Positions 25,101-32,996 of a stretch of DNA of 64,000 nt are shown in pieces. Numbering within the stretch: the stretch's first letter is position 1; every line of letters starts with the position of its first letter. The notes below the pieces were generated by a model. The model was not told the DNA's origin. It saw only the letters and a program-made list of their open reading frames with translations, and searched no databases. Position numbers and translations under genes: made by a program. The stretch comes from Taibaiella helva (lineage in GTDB: Bacteria > Bacteroidota > Bacteroidia > Chitinophagales > Chitinophagaceae): the NCBI RefSeq assembly GCF_003545695.1, contig NZ_QUZZ01000001.1:248001-312000 (forward strand). The letters are read 5' to 3'.

Positions 25101-26769
25101 TATCGGTAGTGATGCTGCTTACAGGATTACCATTGTTGCTCAGGCCGGGATTGGCCGGACTCAGGTGCAGGTTGTTGCCGCCCAGGAACACCGGCTGCAC
25201 TACAGAAGAGTTGGCATTGTCGCCCAGGCTGGTCTGCAGCTGTGCCAGGGTATTGGTGATCGAAGCATTGGTGCCCGTGCTGCTGAGGTTGGTGCTGGTG
25301 CTGTAGTAATTGTTGTAATTGATCGTTCCGAAAACACCGGAACCCGAAGTGGCCAGGTTGGACAGGGCCAGGCGGCTGTCGCTGTTGCCTACCGTCTGCA
25401 GGTTGGCCAGGATATTGTTCCTTACGTTAATGCTTCCTGAAGCGGCTACATTACCAGTGATCAGCAGGCAGGAGGCCCGGTGGCCGCCTGTAAGCGTCTG
25501 TTCCGTGTTCAGCACTACAGTATTGAAATCGATATCGATACCGCCGCCGCCATCGACGACGATGCCATTGCCATTGTCGCCCGAGGAATAGTTGTTGGAA
25601 CCGTAAGCTGCTATATCCCATATGAAGTTATTGTTGATCTTTATGGCAGACGAGTTAATGGTGGTCGCCATCAGCATACCGGCGGCGCCGTAGCCCCCGG
25701 TGTTGGTATTCCTGATATTGCTTACCTTATTGGCTTTGACGGTAACACCCGACATAGCGCTATACAGGAACATACCCATAGCAGTACCGGTGCCCGACGA
25801 GCTCAGGTTGCTGACGATATTGTCGCTTACCGTAATGCTGGCATTGGTTACCCCGCTCGATACATTGATGCCGATGGGCGCATAGGAGCTGGTACCTGAA
25901 TAGTTCAATCCCGTGATCGTATTGCCGGAGATCGTCGTATTGATGGTCCCTGTGGCCAGCCAGATGGCCCGGTCGAATTCTGCAGAGGCTGGGTCGAAGT
26001 TGCCTATGGTATTGTCGCTGATGGTAAGGCCGGTAAGCCCTTGCCCATAAATACCTACCAGGCGCAGCGCATCAGTACCGGTAGCATCCAGGTTATTTTC
26101 GGTAACGAGCGTATTGTTGCCATTGCCTGGAGCTGCTGTCGCATAGAGATACAAGCCGATATAGCCTTTCCGGATATCATTGTTCCGGAAAGTGATATTG
26201 TTGAAGTAACCCGGGCTGCCCACAACACCCGCATCGCCGACGATAACGGTGGTACTGGTATTGGTGCCGTTGATCAGTATCGTATTTTTTATCACCACAT
26301 TGCTTATCGGTGTGGTACCCGCAGAGCCCAATTGTATTACATTGCTCGATGTGCCGCTGGTATTGGTTAACGTCAGGTTTCGGGAAGTGCTGTTGTTGTT
26401 GGAGCCGTCGATGGTCAGGTTGCTGGAGCCATTGCACCGGAGAAGCGGCCCGCTGCTGATGCTGCCGCTTACAGTCGGTGTAGCGCCGGTTCCGGGTTTT
26501 ACGGTTACGGAGGTATAGTTGGCGCTGCCGCTGCCGCTGGCGTTGAGGCTTGCCGTTGCGGTTTCGGCAGTATTGCCGTTGATGACAATGGTGACCACAC
26601 CACGATGGGTTCCGGTATTGACCGCATCAAAAGCGCCTTTTAAGGTCGTATACGCAGTAGGACCGGTAGCGCCGGCTGTTGCCGTTATACTGACCTGTGC
26701 TGTTGTTGTTTTAATGCAGGGGAATAGACCCGATAGGACAAGAAGGAGCCTGAAGTAATGATGCTTCAT
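22147..26769 (-). CDS. Large T9SS-exported protein: beta-helix, Ig-like repeats and C-terminal sorting domain
   Basis: A 1540-residue secreted protein. A signal peptide (MKHHYFRLLLVLSGLFPCIKTTTA) is followed by a right-handed parallel beta-helix over about residues 60-570 (NNITFRNNDIRKGYIGLYL, LTISDNTIGNF and similar rungs, ending in DIDGQTRSATTPDKGADEF). Next come Ig/PKD-like modules with paired cysteines, three copies of a CANQLPYTWNG...GCDSTTTLNLTV module, and further Ig-like modules. The end is a type A T9SS sorting domain (FKLYPNPTYSTVSIEGL ... GMYWFRFENGKG). It should cross the outer membrane by the type IX system and remain on the surface or be released. The ligand is unknown; beta-helices of this type often bind or cut polysaccharides, but no catalytic motif is evident. 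Confidence 0.9.
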   Translation of the reverse strand: MKHHYFRLLLVLSGLFPCIKTTTAQVSITATAGATGPTAYTTLKGAFDAVNTGTHRGVVTIVINGNTAETATASLNASGSGSANYTSVTVKPGTGATPTVSGSISSGPLLRCNGSSNLTIDGSNNNSTSRNLTLTNTSGTSSNVIQLGSAGTTPISNVVIKNTILINGTNTSTTVIVGDAGVVGSPGYFNNITFRNNDIRKGYIGLYLYATAAPGNGNNTLVTENNLDATGTDALRLVGIYGQGLTGLTISDNTIGNFDPASAEFDRAIWLATGTINTTISGNTITGLNYSGTSSYAPIGINVSSGVTNASITVSDNIVSNLSSSGTGTAMGMFLYSAMSGVTVKANKVSNIRNTNTGGYGAAGMLMATTINSSAIKINNNFIWDIAAYGSNNYSSGDNGNGIVVDGGGGIDIDFNTVVLNTEQTLTGGHRASCLLITGNVAASGSINVRNNILANLQTVGNSDSRLALSNLATSGSGVFGTINYNNYYSTSTNLSSTGTNASITNTLAQLQTSLGDNANSSVVQPVFLGGNNLHLSPANPGLSNNGNPVSSITTDIDGQTRSATTPDKGADEFTPCQTVTFSTQPANAAVCAGSDTSFRVVSGNGTVYQWQVNTGSGFTNITNNTIYGGATTATLTLTGVPAGYDGYTYRCVVNYFTGCTASNSNPATMTIIAPPTATITPGAAAFCPGGSVTLNANSGAFTYQWQRNGANIAPPATGASYSASSVGDYTVVIRSNSTGCRDTSSPVTVTANPALAATQNVTVCANQLPYTWNGQSIPAAGTAAATYTTPSLATGCDSTTTLNLTVNAVVAVTQNLTICANLLPYTWNGKIILAGGTAVARDTSLNAAGCDSITTLNLTVNPLLTATQSLTICQSQLPYTWNGIPVAAGGTAAATYTRSSQVTGCDSTTTLNLTVTPNPNVSASPMPQSICSGSGTAITASSTTSGASLAWTVTQTGVSGASAGSGGSIAQTLTTAGPAIGQAIYAITATASGCSTTIRDTVTVRPLPATTITPSSQNLCSGAATSLALSSPVSGATFIWTVTQTNVSGATAGNGATIAQNLTATTSANGTATYTVKAAANGCNGANATATVTVTPIPANPGMIAGPESPCAGSTQTYSITTTTGATSYSWTLPSGWTGTSTTNAITVTVGSSNGNVSVAAVNTCGSSATPATKAVISTPVLTPTINISSNAPALLCSGVPVTYTATTTNGGTTPAYEWQVNGSTVPGTGNTLVYAPDDGDTVRCVLISNYPCVSANSIVSNLLIMQVTPSVTATLNIYVPENNVCSDIPVHFVATPGGTGLAPVYQWKVNNTSQGTNNVNFTYTPADNDVVTCEMTSSALCVTPAKVLSNAVPMSVERVTHPALSISSSLLNAVTGQPVTFTASITDGGPGAQVTWYKNDVYITTASGPTWTGVAGTDFTSSSRIQALLRSFSPCADPDTAWSNTVKVNVGTSGIGNTHLPDNFKLYPNPTYSTVSIEGLSAGDALSVYDMLGHRMMQETIKRNGTHKVDLSALAQGMYWFRFENGKGKQWQVKVTKQ
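24016..24505 (-). repeat. Three tandem copies of a CDSTTTLNLTV module
   Basis: Within the secreted protein, about 140-150 base units repeat three times (boundaries approximate). Each encodes CANxLPYTWNG, a Gly/Ala-rich turn, then GCDSTTTLNLTVN or a close variant. The copies differ in many bases, so the repeat is old or under selection at protein level. Confidence 0.7.
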
Positions 26770-26981
26770 AAGCGATGGTTTTATTTCATAAAAAGGCGGG
26801 TTGGGCGCCCGCTGGTTTGGCTTTTGTCAGAAATGCGCTAACATTTCCTGTTAAAGATATTCTCAAATTTTTAATTATTATACATAATAGGGGGATTTAC
26901 TGCCAAAAACGGGTAGAAATACGTATATATTTACTTAGCCCGATATTGCTTAATTTTAAGGCAGTGTTTTTCTAAAGGGTT

Positions 26982-27419
26982 ATGGAAAAGGAAATTATAA
27001 AGCAGTATACCAATGGTGAGCTTACCGTCGTATGGAAGCCGGCAATGTGCATTCATTCAACCGTATGCTGGAAGCAGGCAACAGGTTTGCCCGATGTATT
27101 CAACCCCAGGGAAAAGCCCTGGATCCATATCGAAGGCGCCGATTCTGCCCGTATCGCAGCGCAGGTGGAGAAATGCCCCAGCGGCGCCCTGAGCGCTTTT
27201 TATAATGAGCAGCGGGCCGAAGAAACAACGGTAAGCCAGGAAACCCGGATAGAGGTCTCATCCAACGGCCCCCTGCTGGTCTATGGTAACATTACGGTGA
27301 AGGACAAAGATGGCCACGAGTCCCACCGGAGCAAGGTCACGGCCTTTTGCCGCTGCGGCCAGTCGCATAACAAGCCGTATTGTGATGGCAGCCACATCCC
27401 CTCGAAATTTGAGGACTGA
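26982..27419 (+). CDS. Two-domain iron-sulfur protein: Fer4_19 plus CDGSH
   Basis: A 145-residue protein with two metal sites. The N-terminal half is a divergent mono-cluster domain (Fer4_19) with C23, C29 and C65 in KPAMCIHSTVCW and VEKCPSGAL. The C-terminal half is a CDGSH domain whose 3Cys-1His ligand set for a 2Fe-2S cluster is complete: C123, C125, C134 and H138 in FCRCGQSHNKPYCDGSH. Proteins of this type are small cytosolic electron or cluster carriers in bacteria; the partner is not known. It stands alone between the divergent T9SS gene and the convergent hemin operon. The 212-base gap ahead of it is AT-rich; I see no clear promoter there. Confidence 0.92.
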   Translation: MEKEIIKQYTNGELTVVWKPAMCIHSTVCWKQATGLPDVFNPREKPWIHIEGADSARIAAQVEKCPSGALSAFYNEQRAEETTVSQETRIEVSSNGPLLVYGNITVKDKDGHESHRSKVTAFCRCGQSHNKPYCDGSHIPSKFED

Positions 27420-27431
27420 CCTGGGCAATAA

Positions 27432-27460
27432 AAAGGCCTGCAGGTATGTGCCTGCAGACC
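27432..27460. terminator. Hairpin after the CDGSH gene
   Basis: AGGCCTGCAGG, loop TATGTG, CCTGCAG-ACCT, preceded by AAAAA. The T run is on the minus strand, so termination from the plus strand is only probable. The following 180 bases to the next hairpin hold no supported gene. Confidence 0.5.
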
Positions 27461-27640
27461 TCATCAACCTGAAGCAAAAGCAGTTTATTGCGAAGCTGTC
27501 ATCATCCTTGCATCGCCTGAAAGCGCCAATACCGTTCTCTTCCCGGATCTGGTAAACTATAATTGCCCCTTCTCCTGAAAGAATCGATATCACGCCATGA
27601 GCGCGCTTTTTTGTCGGCGGGCGCAACAGGTGACACCATA

Positions 27641-27680
27641 AAAAAGAGCTGCCCGAAGGCCACAGGCCTGCGAACAGCTC
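27641..27680 (-). terminator. Terminator of the hemin operon
   Basis: On the minus strand GAGCTG, an inner GGCC/GGCC stem and CAGCTC form a long hairpin followed by TTTTTTA. It comes 20 bases after the stop of the small membrane peptide gene, which places that peptide within the operon. Confidence 0.85.
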
Positions 27681-27699
27681 TTCATCGACTTACCGATGA

Positions 27700-27798
27700 T
27701 CAGTTCCTGCTCCTGAAGCGGAGCAGCTTGTCGCCCAGCACACCGGCGCCTATGAAAACCAGCAGGGTGGCTGCACTTAATATGGTCATTACAATCAT
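27700..27798 (-). CDS. Small single-pass membrane peptide at the end of the hemin operon
   Basis: A 32-codon frame begins 13 bases after the hmuS stop and ends just before the operon terminator. The peptide starts MIVMTILSAATLLVFIGAGV and ends in a basic tail (GDKLLRFRSRN). It is one hydrophobic helix of about 18 residues followed by positive charges, consistent with an inner-membrane peptide with a cytoplasmic C-terminus. AAGCAAG ahead of the ATG could serve for ribosome binding. I do not recognise it. Its position in the transcript suggests a link to hemin transport or to HmuS, but this rests only on location. Confidence 0.55.
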   Translation of the reverse strand: MIVMTILSAATLLVFIGAGVLGDKLLRFRSRN

Positions 27799-27810
27799 CT
27801 TGCTTGTTTT

Positions 27811-28833
27811 TTAAAATTGAGTAAGGTCTTGTACCAGCTGGCGCCATTCAGTAAGCTCGGGAATACCGGGCTTGCGCTTGCCAAAGAATTGAACGATCAT
27901 CTCGCCGCGCTGATCGTACACTTCGATGGAAGTGATCATACCATCTACAGAAGGCTTCCTTACCGCATAGGTATGCGCAATCGACGTTTCCCGAAGGTGC
28001 AGGTTAAAGTCGGGGTCCATAACATTGTACCAGGGGCCGGCTTCCATTACCTTTTTCACTTCGCCGGTATGGATCTGGATACAGCCGCGGTTGCCTACAA
28101 ATACCATGATGGGTACATTCCTTTCGGCTGCGGCTGCCAGCACTTTGCGGGCGGTATCGTTGGCTACTGCCTTCACATATTCTTCAGGCGCCAGGCGCAT
28201 GGCTTGCAGGCGGCTTACACCATGCTTGCCCAGCAGTCCGAAGAACTCGTGTGTGTCTTTAATGCCTTTCCAGGCTTCATGAAAGGCGGGTACGTCGATC
28301 TCGCTGTCGGCTTTCTCAGGAGCGGCAGCGGGGTAGGGAGCCAGTTCCAGGGCGGCTTCCTGATCGGCTGCTTTATATTTCGCAGCCAGCGCATGGTAAG
28401 CCTCTATATCAGAATCGGCGGTACAATAGATCTTATGGACGGCTTCGCCGCTCTTGTCGAAGAACTGGAAGCTGAAGCGATCGTTTTCTGCTACGGCAAA
28501 ACCGCTGCTCCAGTGCATCGTGAACAGGCGCAGGTCGATATCTTCATTCAGGGCTGTGCCTACAGGTCCCTGGAAGGTAATGTTATTGTACACGCCTTTG
28601 CGCTCATGTACGGCATCATCGTTGCGGGTTAGCGCCATCACCTTACCCAGGACAGCGACTTCAACCAGGAAGGCTTTCCAGTCGCCTTCCAGGCGTGTAA
28701 CTGATGTACCGGTAGCCAGCAGCTCCGCTTCGCTTACGCCCAGTTGTTTGGCCGCATCGCGTATCCGCAGCTTGGGGTTTTCGGCCTTCAGCTGTTCCCA
28801 TTGTTCTTTCAGAGAGATTGTTGCTGTACTCAT
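27811..28833 (-). CDS. hmuS: Hemin-degrading factor HmuS/HemS/ChuS family
   Basis: A 340-residue cytosolic heme protein with the two-fold HemS layout: an N-terminal helix-turn segment (RIRDAAKQLGVSEAELLATG) and two similar halves. The first contains LGKVMALTRNDDAVHERKGVY, the second VPIMVFVGNRGCIQIHTGEVKKV and DPDFNLHLRE. Family members bind heme and release iron or store heme for the cell. It follows hmuT-hmuU-hmuV on the same strand after a 98-base gap holding heptamer repeats, so it may be made from the shared transcript or from its own start. Confidence 0.92.
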   Translation of the reverse strand: MSTATISLKEQWEQLKAENPKLRIRDAAKQLGVSEAELLATGTSVTRLEGDWKAFLVEVAVLGKVMALTRNDDAVHERKGVYNNITFQGPVGTALNEDIDLRLFTMHWSSGFAVAENDRFSFQFFDKSGEAVHKIYCTADSDIEAYHALAAKYKAADQEAALELAPYPAAAPEKADSEIDVPAFHEAWKGIKDTHEFFGLLGKHGVSRLQAMRLAPEEYVKAVANDTARKVLAAAAERNVPIMVFVGNRGCIQIHTGEVKKVMEAGPWYNVMDPDFNLHLRETSIAHTYAVRKPSVDGMITSIEVYDQRGEMIVQFFGKRKPGIPELTEWRQLVQDLTQF

Positions 28834-28842
28834 TATTCAGAA

Positions 28843-28877
28843 TATTAGATATTAGACGTTAGATATTAGATGTTAGA
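28843..28877 (-). repeat. Five heptamer repeats upstream of hmuS
   Basis: On the plus strand five seven-base units NNTTAGA (TATTAGA, TATTAGA, CGTTAGA, TATTAGA, TGTTAGA) run in tandem and end nine bases before the hmuS start. The same repeat, in the same orientation to the gene, precedes argH at 59379-59410; 22 bases are identical between the loci. Confidence 0.75.
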
Positions 28878-28931
28878 TATTGTAAGATCGGGTACTTGGT
28901 TCTTGATATTTGGTTTCCTGATACTTCCCAG

Positions 28932-29735
28932 CTACCATTGCTGGTATTGCTGGTGTACGGGGCATACGGTAATGAACGGATGCGGGTAATCTTCTGCCTG
29001 GTGCAATGCGGCTTTAACGCCAAAGGTTTCATAAATATGCGGGGCATCCAGGGCTTCTTCTTTGGCTGCGAAACGAACGGTACGCCCCGCTTTCAGCAGC
29101 AGCACGTCATCGGCATACTGCATGGCCAGGTTGAGATCGTGCAGTACGGCAATAACGGTGAACTGCGCCTGGGTCAACCCTTTTACCAGGGCCAGCAGCT
29201 GATGCTGGTACTGGATATCCAGCGCGCTCACCGGCTCGTCGAGCAGCACCAGTTTCTGATCGGAGGGCGTATCCCATACCTGCGCCAGTACCCTGGCCAG
29301 CTGAACACGTTGCTGCTCGCCGCCCGAGAGGGTAAGGTAATTCCGGTTGAGCAGCTGTTCCGTACCGGTATAGGCAGCTACCTTGGCAATCACATTGCGG
29401 CATTGCTCCGTCAGCTTGCTGCGGAAGTGCGGGTAGCGGCCCATAGCAATAATGTCAAACACGCTGAAGGGCAATTGCACGCTGTATTGCTGCCGCAGCA
29501 CTGCCCGGGTCCTGGCCAGCGCGCGCTGATCCCAGTCCTTCATCGCTTTACCTTGCCAGGTAATATGGCCGGCAGAAGGCTGCAAGGCGCCGCTGATAAG
29601 CTTGAGCAGCGTGGATTTGCCGGCGCCGTTGCTACCCATCAGGGCTGTAAGCGCACCGGGCCTGATGGCGGCCGATACTTCCGTCAGCAGGGGGCGGCCC
29701 TGTACCTGGTACGATATATGATTTACCTGGAGCAT
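28932..29735 (-). CDS. hmuV: Hemin ABC transporter ATP-binding protein
   Basis: A 267-residue FecE/HmuV-type ATPase. It has Walker A GSNGAGKST, signature LSGGEQQRVQLARVLAQVW, Walker B LVLLDEPVSALD and the switch His in VIAVLHDLNLAM. It powers import of hemin (or a similar iron chelate) through HmuU. The frame is open further upstream, but MLQVNHISYQVQGRPLL is the usual family start, and with it the gap from the hmuU stop is eight bases, so 29735 is taken as the start. The C-terminus (CPVHQQYQQW) runs into the intergenic repeat element. Confidence 0.94.
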   Translation of the reverse strand: MLQVNHISYQVQGRPLLTEVSAAIRPGALTALMGSNGAGKSTLLKLISGALQPSAGHITWQGKAMKDWDQRALARTRAVLRQQYSVQLPFSVFDIIAMGRYPHFRSKLTEQCRNVIAKVAAYTGTEQLLNRNYLTLSGGEQQRVQLARVLAQVWDTPSDQKLVLLDEPVSALDIQYQHQLLALVKGLTQAQFTVIAVLHDLNLAMQYADDVLLLKAGRTVRFAAKEEALDAPHIYETFGVKAALHQAEDYPHPFITVCPVHQQYQQW

Positions 29736-29743
29736 GCTCGTTT

Positions 29744-30784
29744 TTATAATAATGAGTTTTTCTTCTTTTCCTTCATCAGGAGGTAGAGGAAAAAGGGTCC
29801 CCCGCAAAGGGAGCTGATGATCCCTATCGGTATCTCTACCGGTGGTGCGATGGTGCGGCTCATAAGATCGGCCAGGGTCAGCAGCGCTGCCCCGCACAAA
29901 GCCGATGCTGTCAGCAGCCTCCTGTGCTCAGGCCCTATGGCCATCCGCACGATATGCGGCACCACCAATCCTACAAAGCCGATAATGCCGGCCACTGCCA
30001 CCGAAGCGCCTACACCCATAGCGCAGAGCAGCATGGCCGTCGTCTTCAGCCTTTCGGTACGGATGCCTAAATAGGCAGCATCGCTTTCGCCCAGGCTGAA
30101 GGCATTGAGCGCCTTGGCCATCAACGGCAGGCCGATAATGGCCAAGGCGCAGAAAGGCAATATGCCCGCTACATTGATCCAGGTCGCACCGCCCAGGCTG
30201 CCCATCATCCAGAAGGTAACGCTGCGCAGCTGCTGATCGTTGGCCAGAAAGGTCACAAAGCCTGTGATCGCGCCGGATATAGCATTCAGCGCTACGCCTG
30301 CCAGCAGCATAATGCCGACATTGGTCTTGCCCTGGATCCGCGACAGGCGGTAGATCAGCACTGTGGCCAGCAAAGCGCCGGCAAAGGTGGCCAGGTTAAG
30401 GCTGTACTGTCCCGGCACCGACTGGAAGCCCGAAAAGAGCTTGCCGCCCAGCACGATCATGATCACCGCAGCGGTGGCGCCACTGGCGCTGATGCCGATA
30501 AGGCTGGGATCGGCCATAGGATTACGGTACAAGCCTTGCATTGCTGCGCCGCAGATGGATAGGGTACCACCGATAAGCAAGGCCATGATCACTCTTGGCA
30601 GCCTGATGATCCATAGCACATTCTCCTGCTGCTCCGTAAAGGGGATACCGGTTTCCCAGCCTGCTTTATGGCAAAGGATGCTGAAGATCTCGGCCGGGCT
30701 GATGCTTAAGGCACCTGCGCCGATAGCCCAGAGCATAGCGCCGATCAGCAATACGGTCAATAAAACAAAGAACCCTTTCAACAA
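29744..30784 (-). CDS. hmuU: Hemin ABC transporter permease (FecCD family)
   Basis: A 346-residue inner-membrane permease with about ten helices, of the BtuC/FecCD family. Landmarks are LWIIRLPRVIMALLIGGTLSICGAAMQGLYRNPMADPSLIGISASGA (helices 2-3, the classical LPR...AG...Q...NPLA region) and GIIGFVGLVVPHIVRM, which contacts the ATPase. A dimer forms the channel. It lies between hmuT and hmuV. Confidence 0.94.
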   Translation of the reverse strand: MLKGFFVLLTVLLIGAMLWAIGAGALSISPAEIFSILCHKAGWETGIPFTEQQENVLWIIRLPRVIMALLIGGTLSICGAAMQGLYRNPMADPSLIGISASGATAAVIMIVLGGKLFSGFQSVPGQYSLNLATFAGALLATVLIYRLSRIQGKTNVGIMLLAGVALNAISGAITGFVTFLANDQQLRSVTFWMMGSLGGATWINVAGILPFCALAIIGLPLMAKALNAFSLGESDAAYLGIRTERLKTTAMLLCAMGVGASVAVAGIIGFVGLVVPHIVRMAIGPEHRRLLTASALCGAALLTLADLMSRTIAPPVEIPIGIISSLCGGPFFLYLLMKEKKKNSLL

Positions 30785-30816
30785 ATACTATTTCTGAATC
30801 CAAGATGTATGCCTGC

Positions 30817-31716
30817 TTACTTCGCAGCCACTTTTTGCACTGCCCCGGCAGCATGTATTTTTTCGCCCAGCTCCCTGATGGCATCCACGACCCTGGGGCC
30901 GAAGCCGGAAAGGAGCTCTCCATCCATCACGATAAAATGTTTGTTCTTGCCGGCTTTTGTCTGGGCAACGCCGGGAACTTTCAGCATACCTTCGGGACCG
31001 TCCAGGCTTTGCATGCCCGAGCTGAACAGCAGGATCGCATCGGGATCCGCTTTAACCACCGACTCGGCAGTAAGCGGCTTGAATCCTTCTACATCGCCGG
31101 CGGCATTGGTACCACCTGCCAGCTCGATCATAGTGGCCATCGGCATATTGCGGCCGCAAACCGACAAAGCGCCGGCGCCACGGGCATAAATAAACATCAC
31201 GGATGGCTTTGCAGTATAGGCGGGCAGTACGGCGTATGCAGAATCAATTGCAGCAAGCAGCTTTTTACCGGCGTCTTCCCGATGGAAAGAGTCGGCCAGC
31301 TGGGTAATGAATTTTTTGGTACCGGCTACAGAATATTCCTGCTCGATGACCCATACCTTGATACCCGCCTGCTGCAGCTGCGTAGCCTGTTCGGGCTTAA
31401 TACCCCTCTCTTTCATGCCGATCACATAATCGGGCTTAAGCGCCAGGATGGATTCAACATTCAGGTTGTGGGTATTACCGACCTTAGGTTTGGATTGGAT
31501 AGAAGCAGGGTAGGTGCTGGTAACATCGATACCGGCCAGGTTATTTTCCATACCCAGGGCGGCCAGTGTTTCGGATACGGCGCCGCTCAGGGAAACAATG
31601 CGTACGTTGGATGTACCGGTTGCTTCTTTCTCTTTGCCGGCTTGCTCGCCGGTTGCAGAGGTGCAGGAGTATAAGGTAATGGAAAGCAGACCGAGAGAGA
31701 AGAGCTTACGAAGCAT
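30817..31716 (-). CDS. hmuT: Hemin ABC transporter substrate-binding lipoprotein
   Basis: A 299-residue class III binding protein (two lobes joined by a long helix). The signal sequence ends in the lipobox TLYSC with Cys-18. VRIVSLSGAVSETLAALG, LNVESILALKPDYVIG and AGGTNAAGDVEGFKPLTAESVVKADPDAILLF are the usual landmarks, and match the HmuT/ShuT type more than siderophore-binding types. It should collect hemin in the periplasm. It is the first gene of the operon. No TonB-dependent receptor or HmuY-like hemophore is in the window, so outer-membrane uptake must be encoded elsewhere. Confidence 0.9.
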   Translation of the reverse strand: MLRKLFSLGLLSITLYSCTSATGEQAGKEKEATGTSNVRIVSLSGAVSETLAALGMENNLAGIDVTSTYPASIQSKPKVGNTHNLNVESILALKPDYVIGMKERGIKPEQATQLQQAGIKVWVIEQEYSVAGTKKFITQLADSFHREDAGKKLLAAIDSAYAVLPAYTAKPSVMFIYARGAGALSVCGRNMPMATMIELAGGTNAAGDVEGFKPLTAESVVKADPDAILLFSSGMQSLDGPEGMLKVPGVAQTKAGKNKHFIVMDGELLSGFGPRVVDAIRELGEKIHAAGAVQKVAAK

Positions 31717-31746
31717 GGCAATATTTTTCGATTTAAACTATTGCCA

Positions 31747-31754
31747 CAAAACTA
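31747..31754 (-). promoter_or_regulatory. -7 element of the hemin operon
   Basis: TAGTTTTG on the minus strand fits TAnnTTTG, 30 bases before the hmuT ATG. The nearest TTG lies 24 bases upstream, beyond the usual spacing. No Fur-box-like dyad was recognised nearby. Confidence 0.45.
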
Positions 31755-31822
31755 ATGTCACGAGATTGTAAAGAATATCAAAATCAGGAAAAGTTATTTC
31801 ACAATCGGGAATTACTGAAAAT

Positions 31823-31860
31823 AAAAGAAGTCAAGTTTTCATGAAAACTTGACTTCTTTT
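31823..31860. terminator. Terminator of the bamA-ompH operon
   Basis: AAAAGAAGTCAAGTTTTC and its complement GAAAACTTGACTTCTTTT face each other around AT, a nearly unbroken 18 bp stem with T runs on both strands. It ends the minus-strand ompH gene at 31881. Confidence 0.9.
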
Positions 31861-31880
31861 ATTTCTAAAAAAACAGGTGA

Positions 31881-32378
31881 TTACTTGATACCCAGCTTAG
31901 CTTTTACCTGGGGCATAATGTTTTCGCTTTCTTTGGCGTACAGCAGCTGTGTGCCGTCGAAGATATAGTCGTAGCCGCCTTCGCTGCCCACGTCTTTAAT
32001 TGCCTTTTGGGCTTTATCGAGAATAGGTTTGAACAGGTCTTCTCTTTTCTTGCCCATTTTTTCGTCGGCGCCCTGCCTGAACTCTTCGATCCTGTTCTGC
32101 AGATCGGTCAGCTCTTTTTCCTTCACTTCTTTTACGGCGTCAGACATGGTCTTTGCCCCGTCCTGGTAGGCCTTGAATTTATTTTGTGCATCCGCTGCCA
32201 TGGCTTTCAGCTGATCTTCCAGCTCCTTGCCGTATTTGGTCAGGCTGGAGTCGGCTTTACGGGCTTCAGGCATCGTTTCCAGCAGTTCACGAGAGTTAAT
32301 GTAGCCTGTTTTTTTCTGTGCACTGGCTCCAAAACCAATAGTCATTCCGAGAGCAAGCAAAAAAATGATTTTCTTCAT
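31881..32378 (-). CDS. OmpH/Skp-family periplasmic chaperone (second copy)
   Basis: A 165-residue protein: signal peptide (MKKIIFLLALGMTIGFGASA), a short beta segment (KKTGYINSRELLETMPEA) and a long helical hairpin rich in K, E, A and Q (residues about 45-130), then IKDVGSEGGYDYIFDG at the end of the hairpin. Skp-like trimers hold unfolded outer-membrane proteins for delivery to BamA. It is the last of two ompH genes behind bamA, a typical Bacteroidota pair. About 100 bases separate it from the first copy. Confidence 0.9.
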   Translation of the reverse strand: MKKIIFLLALGMTIGFGASAQKKTGYINSRELLETMPEARKADSSLTKYGKELEDQLKAMAADAQNKFKAYQDGAKTMSDAVKEVKEKELTDLQNRIEEFRQGADEKMGKKREDLFKPILDKAQKAIKDVGSEGGYDYIFDGTQLLYAKESENIMPQVKAKLGIK

Positions 32379-32480
32379 TTTGTAATCTCTTGTTTTTGTG
32401 TACTGTTCCTTTTACCCCCGGGGGTGGAACGTGGTTTTTGTTATATTGAATTTTTAAAAATTGCAGCGAAGTTACACTAA

Positions 32481-32996
32481 TTATTTTACACCCGGAATCA
32501 ATTTCAGGATCTCATCGCTTTTATCCAGCTTGGGGTCCGCGTAAAAGATGGTGATACCGCCGGCCTTATCGTATACCATATCGAAGCTGCGTGATTGGGC
32601 ATACTGCTGCACGGCATTGTATACTTTGTCCTGGATGGGCTTCACCAGGGTTTGGCGTTTTTTGAACACCTCGCCTTCATAGCCGAAATATTTCTTCTGC
32701 AGGTCTTTAGCCTCCTTCTCTTTGGCTACGATCTCGTCCTCGCGCTTTTTGCGGGCGTCTTCCGACAGCATAGGACGCTCGGCCTGGTAGCTTTTGTACA
32801 TCTGGTCGATGTTCTGCATTTTGGCATCCACCTCTTTCTGCCAACCCTGGGAAGCAGCATCCAGCTGTTTCTGGGCATTGGTATATTCCGGTATCTTTTC
32901 GAGGATATATTTCGAATCGATCACGCAGTAACGTTGCGCTTTGGCGGCCAGGCCGGTTACCAGCACCAGCGACATAGCCAACAGTATTTTCTTCAT
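32481..32996 (-). CDS. OmpH/Skp-family periplasmic chaperone (first copy)
   Basis: A 171-residue homologue of its downstream neighbour with the same architecture: signal peptide (MKKILLAMSLVLVTGLAAKA), YCVIDSKYILEKIPEYTNAQKQLD, a coiled-coil hairpin rich in charged residues (MQNIDQMYKSYQAE, KEAKDLQKKYFG), then AQSRSFDMVYDKAGG. The two copies are clearly diverged, so they are not a recent duplication and may have distinct clients. It follows bamA by about 140 bases. A TAACTTCG sequence upstream is one base off the -7 consensus. Confidence 0.92.
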   Translation of the reverse strand: MKKILLAMSLVLVTGLAAKAQRYCVIDSKYILEKIPEYTNAQKQLDAASQGWQKEVDAKMQNIDQMYKSYQAERPMLSEDARKKREDEIVAKEKEAKDLQKKYFGYEGEVFKKRQTLVKPIQDKVYNAVQQYAQSRSFDMVYDKAGGITIFYADPKLDKSDEILKLIPGVK

